A stretch of DNA of 64,000 nt from Azolla caroliniana (taxonomy: Eukaryota > Polypodiophyta). The stretch spans positions 11,842,001 to 11,906,000 of the forward strand of contig JBHGNT010000017.1 of NCBI GenBank assembly GCA_043228905.1, read 5' to 3'. A program made the position numbers and the translations under genes. Below, one piece after another: positions 10,577-22,249 of this stretch. Under the pieces are notes generated by a model. That model worked only from the letters and a program-made list of their open reading frames with translations, did not search any database and was not told the DNA's origin. Numbering within the stretch: the first letter of the stretch is position 1; each line of letters opens with the position of its first letter.

Positions 10577-13235
10577 ATCGGTCCAGTTCTTGACGGTACG
10601 ACCCAACCACGAGCGAAACCTCGAGTCCCTCGGTGGCGAGAACCGAGAGGATTTTTAGAGAGGGCTGCCAAGGCGTGGGGCCGCGACAGTCAGGACACTC
10701 CGGGAAAACCCCACAAATGTACGATAAAATCGAAACCAAAGAATCCTTGTACCATAAGTAGGAAGTTTTGTTTCTCCGACAACGGAGGGTGTACGATAGT
10801 CGGCGTCGTAGGTCGAGAAAAGACAAGGGCGGAAGAGCGACTTCGGGCGTGCGGAGTTCTCGGGCCAAGTGAAGAAATCAACGGAGCCGTGGAGGCGGTC
10901 TCCTTCGACGATACCTTGGGAATACTGCGAGAGGTGGTCGGAGAGGGCCTTAGAGAAGACCGGACGATACCGGTTTGTTCAGAAGAGATGTATGGAGTCA
11001 TCACGGACTTCAGTCGGGGGCTCGAGTCGGATCGGACGGCCCGGGTTAACACGAAGTACAAGACTGTGGACTGGAAGGTAAGGTCAATCGCGGCACCCTT
11101 AGTGGAGGGCAGCGAGTTGCGGATCGAAGGGGTCGCGTCGGACCCCAGTTTACGTGATCCGGCCTGCATAGGACACACCTTCACCGACAGAACGCTACGG
11201 GAGCTCAAAATCGGTGGGGGCGGGTTCCTACTGCCGGCGGAAGAAGACCGGTTTCGGAGAATGCTCGAAAGGCACGGGAAAGCCTTCGCATTCTCGCCGG
11301 GAGAGATCGGGTGCGTAGACCCGGCAGTCGTGAAGTCGATGGTGATATTCATGGTACCACATGTGCCGTGGAATCTCAAACCAATTTCGGTACGGAGAGC
11401 TCACATCCCGGAGTTGATGGAGCTATTGAGGCAGAAAGTCGATATGGGCATCCTCGAACCGTCGAGTGCCCCGTACTCGAGCCGATGGTTTACCATACCG
11501 AAGAAGAACGGGACGTTGCGCTTCATTCAAGACCTGCAACCAGTCAATAGAGTGACCATTCAGAATGCAGGAATTGGACCAACGATAGACGAGTTCGCGG
11601 AGGCCTTCGCCGGAAGGTCGATCTACTCGGTCGGTGATCTATACTCGGGGTACGATCAGTTCCAACTAGCCGTAGAGAGTAGAGACATTACGACGATGCG
11701 GACTCCTCTCGGCCTAGTACGGATGTGCACCCTGCTACAAGGAGGGACGAACTCGGTGGCCCACATGGTGAATGCGATGAACAAGGTGCTGAGGGATTGT
11801 ATCCCGGACGTCACCATGCCATTCTTGGACGACATCCCGATCAAGGGATGTCCGGTGGAGGAAAGGGACGAAACGATCGGACCGGACGGATGCCGGAAAT
11901 TCGTGATGACACACATTGACGACTGCGAGAGGGTGCTGCAGAGGCTAGAGGACGTGAGGCTCACCTTCTCCGGGGAAAAATCGGCCTTCGGGCAATCAGA
12001 GATCATGGTTGTCGGACATCTATGTGGACCGTATGGCCGGAAACCGTCTCCAGCAAAGGTGGAAGCCATCTCCGCAATGAAGCCCGACTGTAACTCGGTC
12101 ACGGAGGTACGAAGGTTCTTGGGAGCATGCGCGTTCTACCACATATGGATCCCACATTACGCCCACGTTGCAGAGCCGCTATACGGGTTGCTGAAAAAGG
12201 GGCGAAAATTCGAGTGGCGAGACGAGCATGCGGAGTCGGTCCGAAAGATGAAGGAGGCTCTTGCTGCAGCTCTGGCACTCCGGAAGTCTGTCTACGACAA
12301 AGACACTCCCATCTACATAACGGTAGATACGAGTCTGACCGGAATCGGATGGGTTGTCAACCAAGAAGATGAGGACGGCATTCGGTTCCCAATCCGGTTC
12401 GGCGCGAAGGTCCTCAGTGAGCGACAGCGAGGATACGCCCAGGTTAAACGCGAACTCTGGGGTATCGTTTCGGCGGTGAAGGCCGATAAAGACTATCTGA
12501 TTGGGACAGAGGTGATTATCGAGACGGACTGCCTGCCGATTCTCGGCATGGTTTCCGGATGCGCAACCCCGGACCTGGCAATGCTCAGGTGGATAATGTA
12601 CATCAAGTCCCTGGATCCGGAAATACGACACATTTCCGGGAAAGACAATGCCATGGCCGACATGCTTTCGAGGGCGCGATTCGACGAGGAGGGTGGCATG
12701 GTTTCAGAGGACGAGGAAGTCGGCGTAGACTTCTTCGAGGCGGCTTACGTAACAACCGAGGGGGGAAGCACTCCGGCGCAAGTACGACAGGGAGTGGCTA
12801 CAGATTGGGGGATTCTTAAGGACGATGATGCCGGACGCATCGTGGACAAGGGACGAGGCCAACCGAATCCGGAAGAAAGCGTACCAATTCTTTCTCTGGG
12901 ACGGATACTTGTGGAAGCACCCGAAGAAGAGGAACGACATCCCGCTCCGAGTAGTGGCGATGAAGGAGGAACAGGAGGAACTGCTGAAGGCCTACCTCGA
13001 CAACCCCTGGGCTGGACACCGTGGGACGTGGGCCACATTCGAGAAGCTAAAGGGGAAGTACTGGTGGCCGGGATTGTACCGGGACGTGCATCAGTTCGTG
13101 ACAACTTGCGAGAGCTGTCAGATGCACTCCATAGTCCGACATCGGGACGAGCTTCACCCTACTTACCCTCCGGCCATCCACTTCAAATGGATGGTAGATT
13201 TGGTGATGATACCGATGGGTGTAAGGCAGATGTGA
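10577..13235 (+). pseudogene. Inner Gypsy RT, RNase H and integrase zinc domain
   Basis: The polyprotein resumes after Copia X1. RT blocks are RWFTIPKKNGTLRFIQDLQP, YSVGDLYSGYDQF and the catalytic box FLDDIP near 11823 (Phe where most families have Tyr). RNase H follows: ITVDTSLTGIGWV, FGAKVLSERQR and ISGKDNAMADMLSR. Around 12825 the frame shifts, and the integrase zinc-binding region continues in a second frame to 13235 (GHRGTWATFEKLKGKYWWPG then CESC). The first 2.25 kb after the Copia are an uninterrupted reading frame, so RT and RNase H were disabled late or not at all. Confidence 0.9.
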
Positions 13236-14095
13236 TATCTGGTGCTGGCCCGGGAAGACCTGACAAACCACGTGGAAGGCTGAGCCCTGCAGAACAAAAC
13301 GACCGCGGCCGTGTGTCGGTTCCTGATCGAGGACGTGATATGCCGGTACGGGTGCGTCGGAAAGATCGTGGCTGACCGCGGGGAGTTGGACGCCGAAGAG
13401 GCGAGGAGCTGTTCGACCGGTTGGGGGTCAAGCTCTCGCTCACCACAGCATACAATCCAAAGAGAAACGGGAAGGTAGAGCGCGGGCACAAGCCAATCGT
13501 CAAAGCGCTAGTCCGAGCATGCGTAGACCAGGTCGAGAACTGGCCACGGCTATTACCTTACGCCCTGTGGGCGGACCGGACAACGCACAACTCGGTAACC
13601 GGGTTCATGCCGTCAGAGCTTATGTTCGGACAGAAGCCGATCATGCCAATGGAACAGACGATCTCCTCTTGGGTGACAGTAGACTGGAGCAATGAAATGA
13701 GTCGGGAAGAACTCTTAACAGCCCGTATACGGCAGCTCGAGCGGAGGCCAGAGGACGTAGAATGAGCGGCAAAGAGACTTCGGGCGGCGAGGATGAAGAA
13801 CAAAGCCCGGTTCGACCGGATGCACTGGCTTCGACCGAAGAAAATCGAGGAAGGCGACTGGGTGCTAGTTTATGACAGCAGCCTCGACAACCAGCACCGA
13901 GCAACACGGAAGTTCGCAAAGCGGTGGTTCGGGCCTTACGTGGTAACGAGCGCGAACGATAACGGGACGTATCACCTGGCGGAACTCGACGGTATGAGGA
14001 TGGCGATGCCGGTAGCAGGGAAGCGGGTCAAAGTGTTCAGGAAACGCCACGACGCCGAACCGGATCTAAGAGGCCTGGACAGCAAAGACGAATAG
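13236..14095 (+). pseudogene. Inner Gypsy integrase core and C-terminus
   Basis: It continues the integrase with frame changes at 13235 and about 13390 and stops at 13233 and 13763. Retroviral-type catalytic residues are visible: D in MVDLVMIP, D in VADRGELD and E in NGKVERGHK. The C-terminal segment has the GPY/F-type WFGPYVV module at 13926 and ends at 14095. No chromodomain is visible after it. About 110 bp of non-coding sequence with a G-rich polypurine tract separate it from the 3' LTR. Confidence 0.87.
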
Positions 14096-14207
14096 TCCGA
14101 AACGGAGGGTGAACCGATGGATGAAGAAACGGGACCCAGACCGGTTTTCTCCAACCAGAAACCAATTTTGGCGCATACCGGTGGATGCGCGGTTAGGTGG
14201 GGGCGGA

Positions 14208-14855
14208 TGTCGTGAAGAAAACCGTCCCCTGGCGCAATCGGTGAATAACGCACATGAACCGGCCCTTCACGTGTGCGCACTCTTAATGTATATAATAGAG
14301 AATTAGGTACAGAGAGAGATCCGGGGTAGTTAGATTCGGTAGGTAGGAAGTAAATGAGGGAGACGGCTCCCTTCTTGACGCTATAAAGGAGAGGGAGACG
14401 GAGGGAGAAGATATAGCGCATTGAGGAGGACGAAGTGCTGTCGGACCGGAACCGAACGCTTCTCCTTTGTCTGTTCTTTGTTGCCCTTCTCTGCAGGTTT
14501 CGGGAGGCTCGCGTTGCTTCGAGGAACGCCCGTGTGCTTCCGGCAGCACCTCCATCCTATTCCCATTTCGTGCGTAGACGAACAAGCATCGGCATCTGTC
14601 CGCCGGCCTGTTCGGTTGTAGCCGCTCGCATGTTCTGCTGTGTACTCTTTATTCGTTAATATACAAACACTTGTTTCTTCTTGTCTCTGTGTCCATTCGC
14701 GTCTTCTGTGTTGACGGGCTGCCCCCCTGTGTTTGTTTGCTCATACGTGACCGAGCGTCTCTCTCCTTCTCTTTCCCCTTCTATCACCTGCTCTTCGGTT
14801 CAAGACCCCGGTGGTCCCACCTTGTTTCTACATGCACGCGCGTAACAATACGACA
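14208..14855 (+). repeat. 3' LTR of inner Gypsy
   Basis: Full-length match to 3702-4349, preceded by a G-rich polypurine tract ending at 14207 and followed by GCGT, the putative target duplication. Differences from the 5' LTR are almost exclusively C/T and G/A. Confidence 0.92.
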
Positions 14856-17835
14856 GCGTGCTCCTCCGTTGCCCCTTTGTTCGACCGTATGCACGCTCTG
14901 TGTTCCGCCATATGCTCGGTGTCCTCCGTCCACGGGACACCCATAGTGGCCCACTTGGCCTCTGTTGATTTTCGCGTCATCCTGATTGCCCATTCTGTGC
15001 CGTTGTTGATCGCCTTCATCCCCTCGCCGTTACCTTCTTCTCCTCGCTCTTACATTGCCACAGTAGTCGAACTGCTGGTAAGTCTCCAGAACCGGTGTGG
15101 AAGATCCCTCTCCGGCCTTCTTTGTGAGAGCACCGAACCGTGCAATCCATCTTCGCGCCCAGTTTCCGACCCGACACAACCGCGTGTTGTCTTCTACCTT
15201 CGTTGTTCGACACCACCTGTGCCAAACACTGTCCCGTACCCATGCCTTACTTTAGCCCTCGATGGCCAAATGCACACCCTCCGATTCGCCTCCGTGTGTG
15301 CCTTTCCGGCTCGACACACCGTTCTTGGCTTCGGTGTCCTTGGTAGCTTTCCGGGTAGCTACCTGCGCAGGATCACCCTTAGCCTTTGGCCCGCATTGCC
15401 CGCATGGCCCGTTGTCTCCACGTCACGTTGGTTGGGTCCGGCGTCGTCACCCGTTGTTGCCTTTGTCCCCTAGCCCACACTTGCTTATCATCTCGGGCTT
15501 ACGCTTGCCACACCAGTCGTTGCCACCCCGACTGAGCTGTAGAGGGTCTCTGGTACAAGTGTGGTGGATCCTTCTCCGGTTTCGAGAATTTCTTCGTAAT
15601 TGACCCGTGTTACGCGTGCGCGTCCTCCTTCATCCTTCCAACCCTGCCGATTGGGCCCATATCCGGTTCATGGCCGTGTCACTAGCTTGATAGAGCCTTC
15701 CACTCCTTTTCGGCCCTTCTGCTACATCCCATTCATCTACCGCCACCGTCCTTCTCTCTAGGTCTCACGCCGACTCTCGGGCCGACTGTCGAAGTCTCTG
15801 AATCGGTGAGAGGATCACCGTAGGATCACCCATCCGCACTTCTACGCCGTATCTTGGGATTCTGTTCACCTGTCACCACCGTCCATCTCTCTAGGTCTCA
15901 CGTCGGGTCTCGGGCCAACCGCCAGAGTCTTCGGACTGGTGTGAGGATCACCGTAGGACCACCCCATCATTGCCTTTGCCCTTATCCCCTCTCCGCCACC
16001 ATCAGTCCCTTGGTCTTACGTCGGCTCTCGGGGCGACTGCGAAAGTCTCTAGCCCGGTGTGAAGGATCCTCGTTGGGCCTCTTGTCTTTCCTGACCCCAT
16101 CCCGGGTCGTCCTTCTCCGCAAGTCAAGAGGGTGGCTCGCTCCACACCCTCTCCCATGGTACTGATGTATTGTGTTCTGGCCTCCCCGTAGGCCTGCCTC
16201 TTCCTCCCTTCTGGATCGGTTTTCCAGAAGTCCGCTCCGCCTGGTTCTCGTCCGGGTTCGTCCATCATTCTTTGAATTGTTGGGTCCCGTTCTCCTGCCG
16301 CCATCGTCAGTATCTTGGTCTTATGTCGGATCCGATGCCGACCACCAAAATCTCTAGCCCGGTGTGAGGTGACCTGTAGGACCGTTCTTCGTTCCTTCAG
16401 TTCCCTGTTCTTCTCTTGAACTCGTCGTTGACCTTCTTGTTGTGCTCCCGCCTCCATCTTCCATCTCTCTAGGTCTCACGCCGAAGTCTCCGGATGAGAT
16501 GTGGGGATACCAATTCCGAAACGACTCCCAACGACTTATTCGAGGCCACCAACCCTTTTAGTGGTGTCGTTGGAAAGAATCCTCTCTATGATCGATCAAG
16601 CCCCACCTAGGCTTGATTCTCCATTGTCCAAAGTTTCGGCTCCGATGCCGATCCCGCCGGACTCGTTTCGTACCCTCGATCATCTTCTTCCCTAATTCTG
16701 AACTTTGCCTTGGTTGATGTTTCTCCCCATGTAAAGAGGGTGGCTTGTTCCGCACCCTCTTCCCTATTGGCACCTTCATACCGAATGCGGCCCCTATCGA
16801 ACAATCCACATCCGGATCGTGCTCCATCCGAATCAGAATGCCGACCAGTTCGATCCCCGGTCGGGTTGACTTCCGATTCCGCTCCCTTTTGCGCCGACTC
16901 TCATTTCCTCCGTCTCTATCATGGCTCCGTCCTTGACCTCCTTGCAGGCCGTTTCCCATTCATCTTCGTTGGCATCGTGCCAGGACTCCTCACTGGTGCC
17001 TTCCATCTCCCCGGTCTTATGTCGACACACGGGCTCAACTGTCGGTGTCCTCAGAATCTGCATGGAGGGCTCTTCTCCGCTCCCAAACTCCTCCTCGGCT
17101 GGACTTTCTCCATAAGTCAAGAGGGTGTCCTGCTGCACACCCTCTCCCATGGTACCATGGTACCATTCTTCGGCTTGTGTCTGGGCCATATCTGCCTTGT
17201 TCGGAAGGCCGACTAGCTCTGAGTCTTTGGAATCCGTTTGTGTGCCAGATCTCTCTTCTTCATCAACCATCTCCTTCAGAGCCTCGTACGCTTCCTAAAC
17301 CAAGCCTTCGACATTGACCTTCGACGATCCTTCTTGTTGCATGCTTATCTCCTACCGTGATGACATGCCGTCGCACATTATCTTCCCTTTACCTTTCGCG
17401 GAGTGCTCCTCGTCCAACCGTCGGCATACTAGTTCGACTTTCGACCAGTCCTCGGTAAGGCCATTTGCTTCATCGTCTTCTTTCATCTCAATTCCGATGG
17501 CCTCCCGTTCCGCTCGGTCGATCGATCTAACGAACAACAAGACTTTGTCCACCCCCACCGGACTTTGTTCCCGCTCCAAGAGCCGAGCAAGCTGCCGCTC
17601 GAACTCTCGGAACGCCTTCGTTGCGCCCCAATGGGTCGTCGCCGATGCAACCCACTAGTCGAAGTCATGTCGTCCACGACTCCTCGGTCGTCCTCTTTCT
17701 ACCACTCGCTCAATAGCCTGCTACGCCACTTCTCGTCTTATCGTCACTCGTTCGAACTCCATCACCACTTCGGACACCATCTTTGCGAAGTCTCCATCCT
17801 CCCTTGCTTCCCTTTCACATCGGGTTCACCAAAGA
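14856..17835 (-). pseudogene. Outer Gypsy 5' internal region, gag remnant and repeats
   Basis: The minus-strand interior from the primer-binding site (17835) inwards. About 17690-17352 encodes a degraded capsid segment (VDKVLLFVRSID, LTEDWSKVELVCRRL) homologous to the inner Gypsy gag. From 17270 down to about 15060 there are partial open frames rich in E, G, R and P. They carry two kinds of repeats: a block of roughly 90 bp at 15741, 15874, 15988, 16297 and 16450, and a shorter block (GEGV-x(7)-LLT-x-GE on the minus strand) at about 16122, 16732 and 17117. No RT, protease or integrase is seen. Function unknown. Confidence 0.6.
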
Positions 17836-18690
17836 TATCGTGGTAGTCCGTGAGTATGTGTCGAAAGAGGTGGGATCACAGGGGTCTCGGACGAGGAAGA
17901 GATGGATGCTGGGAGACTGACTCTCTCCGGTCCTAGCTGCACCGGATGTGGTGTGAAACCGGAGCGATTCCGGACGCGTACCAGAAGCTATCGAACGCGA
18001 GAGAGGGAGAGAGAGAGAGAATACGTGCAACACCGACTCAACACACGTTACTTATGTACAAGAAAGGAAAGAAGAAACTCCAAAGAAGTAGACACAGACA
18101 CAGATGCACAAAACTTCACTAAATATGTACAAGAGCAAGATACAACCTTGGCTTCGAGCTGGACTAAGGGAGGTTAGGTTAAAACAGCAGCCTGCTGCCA
18201 AGCCACCAATCGGGGAGCTCTCGGGCTCGTCGCATCGAGCGGGGTCTTGCACAGGAGACAGAGCAGAAACAAAAACCCCTTAGGACATACAAGATCTTAA
18301 CCGCACTAAACCCTAAACATACACCAAGACTCAACCCACATGATGATGAAGAAGAACACCTACATGAAACCCTAAGGAAGTAAGTAAGGAAGAAAGAAGA
18401 GAAAAGTTATCATACCTTAGACCTAGGTGGTGTACCCTCCTAACTCAAAATGCACAACCCTTTTAGAAGGGACACTCTCTTCATTTTATAGAACAAGGAG
18501 AGGGATGCGTAACAATGTGGGATAAATCCCTTATTACATGGGGTTCTTTGTGCTAATTTAACTCCTATTCGGTGCCATAAAGGCACCCCTATTATTCACA
18601 CGCTTATATAAGGGTAAGTGCACATGATGCACTTCGTTGATGCCACTAACTGCTCTAGTTTTCTCACTATGGCCGTGAATCTTCACGACA
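17836..18690 (-). repeat. 5' LTR of outer Gypsy
   Basis: Direct repeat of 2643-3474. On the plus strand it begins TATCGTGG where the partner has TGTCGTGG, and it ends CTTCACGACA. A (GA)n tract at about 18000-18022 matches the purine-rich stretch near 2807-2825 in the partner LTR. Confidence 0.8.
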
Positions 18691-20546
18691 TTGTTCTGCC
18701 ACTCTATTCTGCATGGGTGTGTTTGGAACAATCTTTTGGTGTCGGATCTCTTTGTCAGATAGGTATCGTTTGAAGGCTCAAGAGGTGTGTTCTCCTTCGT
18801 TGTTGGATTAGACTGTCTTCACTCTGTATCCTAACCAATTCTCCACTTCCGCTATCCACTGAGTGAAGACCTCGAGCGCTTCGTCTTTCGACGTAATCGA
18901 ATAGGCTCAGACTTTCCGTGTACAATTATCTACAAATGAGGTGATGTACCGGGAGCTTCCTAGTGAGCTCTCAAACATAGGCCCACATGTATCTGTGTGC
19001 ATGATCCCAAGGGGTTGTCGTATCGTTTTTTCATCAAGAGACTGCGGACTTTGGGTCTGTTTCCAGTATCAACAATGCTCACAGAAGTTCTTCCTTGCTT
19101 GGAGTTTTGGAATGTAGCCAACCATCATGAACCAATCGAGTCCGGCTTGAGACATATGGCCGAGTCGGCCAAGCCATAAGTTCGGGTCGGTCTTTTTCGC
19201 TACATTCATGGCCCTTCTAGATTGATCACTATCATTGGGTACAAGTTGTTGTACTTGTGCCCACTTCCTATCTTCAGGTTTCCATGACTGGTCATCCATG
19301 TCGACTAGCTTAGAGTCGTTCTATACCCATTTTCGGCTAACATGCCGATGGAGACCAAACTCCTTTTCAGTGTGGGTACATGCCGAACTTGGTGCAAGAC
19401 TATCATGTTGCCAGTTGACAGTTGAATTGGTACTTTGCCAATTTCTGCGATTCTGCACTCTTGTCCATTTCCTAGTCGAACTATGCCATTGGCGCCGGTC
19501 GATGTACCTCTTATGCACTATAGAGGACTTCTTCGATCATCGAGTCCTCTAAGGACAGGATTTCTCCATATCGGGTGTCGACAACATTGACTTGGTTGTT
19601 GACTAGAGAGTGGTTCAAGTCGAATCTTCCTCAATTCCACTCGAATTGTCGACCACTCTCTTTCCTCTTGATCGACCAATAGTTGGAAACATTGTGACTG
19701 GCATTTTTGCAATGGGTGCAGGATTCGCCTAATCGGCCCGTTCTCAACTTCGACTGCTATTGGCCTCCCCTCATTTTCGATCGATTGGTGTTCCGACCGG
19801 TTTTGTCCGCTTCTTCTCTCGATCGACTGACTCGGTCGAGTAGTTGGTTTTTGCCGATTTGTCGATGGTGAGTCCCATCGATTTTTGCCGAATGTCCCTA
19901 GTGAGGAGTTCACTGATCGTCTCATCTAGATTTAGGATCAGACGACTATTGGTGAATGTCATGTAGAATACCTCCCAGCTCACCGGCAAGCTCGATAGGA
20001 GGGCAAGGGCTTTGACTTCTTCTTTGAAGTTAATCCCTTGGGAGGAGAGTTCAGAAAACGTGTGGCTGAAGGTGTTGATATGGGAGGTGGTTGGGTCCGA
20101 CTCTCTCATCTTCATATTGAATAGTTGCCTGATGAATATTAATTTCGAAGATGAGGACTTCTTTTCCTATACAGTCAACAAGTTCTCCCATAGTGAGAAC
20201 GTGGTCGTCTCTTTTGCCATGTTGAAGTAGACGTTTTCGGCTACATGCACCCGAATGGCGGAGCGAGCGATTTCATCTATTGATCTCCACTCTTCGGCTG
20301 ACATTGAAGCAGGCTTTTCGCTGTGCCGGGTGCCTTCGACTTGTTTTCAAATGATCAACACGTCCTACATCATCTCCTTCCATAGGGCAAAGTTTTTTCC
20401 ATCGAACTTTCGGATCTCAACTCTTGTACCGGATGTTGATGCGATGTTGTTTATGGAAGTAAGATTCAGTAACCTTTTTTTTTTTTTTTCTTTCACCTCT
20501 TTTTGTTGTTTGTTGTCGCCGAACAACAAGTTGCTCTAATACTAGT
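18691..20546 (-). pseudogene. Copia-S gag to integrase remnant (5' part)
   Basis: The minus-strand 5' half of the Copia whose 3' half is at 646-2642. The gag N-terminus is at about 20430-20240 (VEIRKFDGKNFALW), gag core at 20115-19771 (SHINTFSHTFSELSSQGINF, ALLSSLPVSWEVFY), a decayed zinc-knuckle region near 19690, GAG-pre-integrase at 19299-19069 (NLWLGRLGHMSQAGLDW) and integrase core fragments down to the TPMQNRVAE motif at about 18725. Frameshifts and stops are frequent. A primer-binding-like site (TATTAGAGCAACTTG) lies next to the LTR. The remaining integrase continues at 2642. Confidence 0.85.
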
Positions 20547-20839
20547 TGTGGGATATGGGAACAAATATGTGACAAAGTGTGTATGAGGACTTGTCTATTG
20601 TTTGCTCAGCAAAAAACACAGAAAAGAATGAAGACAAGACGATGAACACGTTGTTAAGCTTTAATGTAAGATTTATTATTTCTGTTCTCTCTCTCTCTCT
20701 CTCTCAGACTCAGAATACACGAATGATCAAGAAGGATTCTATTACAAGGTTTGGTTATTTCTTATATACTAAGCCCTAACTATTTGAACGTGTTCACACT
20801 AGGATACAAATTGGAAGAAGTTGGCCTTTTATGCCAACA
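20547..20839 (-). repeat. 5' LTR of minus-strand Copia-S
   Basis: On the plus strand it starts TGTGGGATATGG and ends TTTTATGCCAACA. It is the inverted counterpart of the LTR at 21953-22237, including the shared block around CCCTAACTATTTG. A (CT)n tract lies near 20690. It directly abuts RT codons of the plus-strand copy at 20840, so this element inserted into a relative. Confidence 0.8.
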
Positions 20840-21952
20840 ATATCATGTACACAATGGTGGCGACCCAACCTGATCTTGCATATGCCGTAGGGGTCGTCAG
20901 CCAATACATGTCAAATCCAGGATGGAAGCCTTGGAGGGATTGAAGATGCACAACTAACTTTCGGATCGACAAACCCAACCGAAGTCGAAGGCTGCACCAA
21001 CTTCGACTATGCTAGGAATTCGGACAATCGGAAGTTGACATCAGGCTACATTTTCACCTATGGTGGCGGTGTTATATCATGGAGGTCGAAGCTCCAAGAG
21101 TGCATGACTATGTCTACCATAGAAGCCGAGTACATAGTAGCATCAAAGGCAGCGAAAGAAGCGATCTGACTACCGACTTCTTGGTAACAAAACAAATCAA
21201 CCAACCAGTGCCGACCATCTACTGTGGCTCACTGAGCGCAATACACCTCATCAATAATACTATCTATCAGGCAAAACAAAGCATATTGAGGTGTAGTATA
21301 ATCACATCTAGGAGCTAGTAACCTAAAAGAAGCTCCAAGTTTGGAAGATCGACACCAAAGTGAACATTGTTGATTGCTTTATGAAGTCGCTTCCAAATCA
21401 AAGCTTCAGAGCACTGAGGACAAAGATGGGACTATGACAAGAGACCGAGCAGAAAAAAGCTGAATGAGGAGCAGAAGCTAAATAAAAAACCGACCTGAAC
21501 AGACTCGCCAGAGAAGCAAAGTCTGCAATTTCGAAAACACAAGGGATTAAAGGAGCAACACTGAGCGACGATACCGATTCGAAAGGAACCGATCGAGAGG
21601 CGAACGAACTCGGATACAGATCGAGAATCCAATGACGAGCACAAGAGCAAGGATGAGCGACGACAAACAATCGACACATGGCTGAAATCGAGAATCGGAT
21701 ACAAGCTGACTCCTACAAACGAACCGATTCGAATGAAAGAGAACTTGTACAAGTTGACTTGACTGACTCAAATCAGTCAAACCTTGAGACTAGCCGACCT
21801 AGGCTAGACATCAACCTTACCTTTGCTGACTCGGCTATATGCCGACTGACTTGTCACATAAAATTAGATTAATTTTGCAATCTAGGTTTATGGGGAAATA
21901 ACACCAAATCACTTGCATACTTAGGAAAGAGTAGTCCTTTTACGAGGGAGTT
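20840..21952 (+). pseudogene. Copia-S' RT/RNase H remnant (plus)
   Basis: It starts in mid-RT at the palm-to-connection segment (MYTMVATQPDLAYAVGVVSQ). RNase H pieces follow in two frames (NSDNRKLTSGYIFTYGGG, MTMSTIEAEYIVASKAA, IYCGSLSAIHLINNT). Then comes roughly 500 bp of non-coding 3' sequence and a polypurine-like tract (ACGAGGGAGTT) just before the LTR. Everything 5' of this RT point should lie on the far side of the minus-strand Copia, that is at or beyond the left edge of the window. Confidence 0.8.
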
Positions 21953-22237
21953 TGTTGGCATAAAAGGCCAACTCCTTCCATTTTGTATCTTAGTGTGAAC
22001 ACGTCCAAATAGTTAGGGCTTAATATATAAACTCTAACCTAACATTGTAATGATATCCTTCTTGTATCTTGAGTATCTGAGACCGTAATAGTTACAGAAT
22101 AACGAAAGCTTCCATTAGAGCTTGAAGTGTGTTTACCTTTCCGTTCATTCTTCTGTCATACTCTCTGTGTTGTTCATTGTACACATAACCAATAGGTCCT
22201 CACAGACTTCGACATACATATTGGACACCATATCCTA
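21953..22237 (+). repeat. 3' LTR of Copia-S'
   Basis: Begins TGTTGGCATAAAAGGCC after the polypurine tract and aligns in reverse with 20547-20839. The end is approximate (CACCATATCCTAC). It contains a TAATATATAAAC promoter-like motif near 22021. Confidence 0.75.
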
Positions 22238-22249
22238 CTTTCTCCTCCC

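Larger units (their letters stand above)
3702..14855 (+). mobile_element. Inner Ty3/Gypsy element (plus), with nested Copia
   Basis: A structurally complete LTR retrotransposon with LTRs of 648 bp each (3702-4349 and 14208-14855), both TG...CA. It has a primer-binding site at 4351, a G-rich tract (GGTTAGGTGGGGGCGGA) just before the 3' LTR, and gag, protease, RT, RNase H and integrase in Ty3/Gypsy order. By eye the LTRs differ at about two dozen positions, almost all transitions. Copia X1 (6443-10576) lies inside the protease-RT spacer. Flanking GCGT on both sides suggests the target duplication. Frameshifts in the RNase H-integrase junction and several stops mean that it no longer encodes a full polyprotein. 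Confidence 0.92.
2643..18690 (-). mobile_element. Outer Ty3/Gypsy element (minus), interrupted
   Basis: Two direct copies of an LTR of about 840 bp bound this region, with the internal part read on the minus strand. The sequence just inside the right LTR (17835 leftwards, TTTGGTGAACCCGATGTG) is a primer-binding site almost identical to that of the inner Gypsy at 4351. A G-rich polypurine tract (GGTGGGGGTGGA on the minus strand) sits just inside the left LTR at 3475. The element inserted into a Copia integrase. Its own interior is cut by the inner Gypsy (3702-14855), leaving internal pieces at 3475-3701 and 14856-17835. Pol is absent, so it was either already deleted or always non-autonomous. 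A clean 5-bp target duplication is not visible. Confidence 0.8.

Noticed and set aside
14811-15473. Plus-strand frame of about 220 residues after the Gypsy LTR
   Set aside because: Starts inside the LTR and runs antisense to the outer Gypsy interior; no domain.
2643-18690. Clear 5-bp target duplication for the outer Gypsy
   Set aside because: Flanks TCTGT and TTGTT do not match; the coding join suggests only partial overlap, so I do not claim one.
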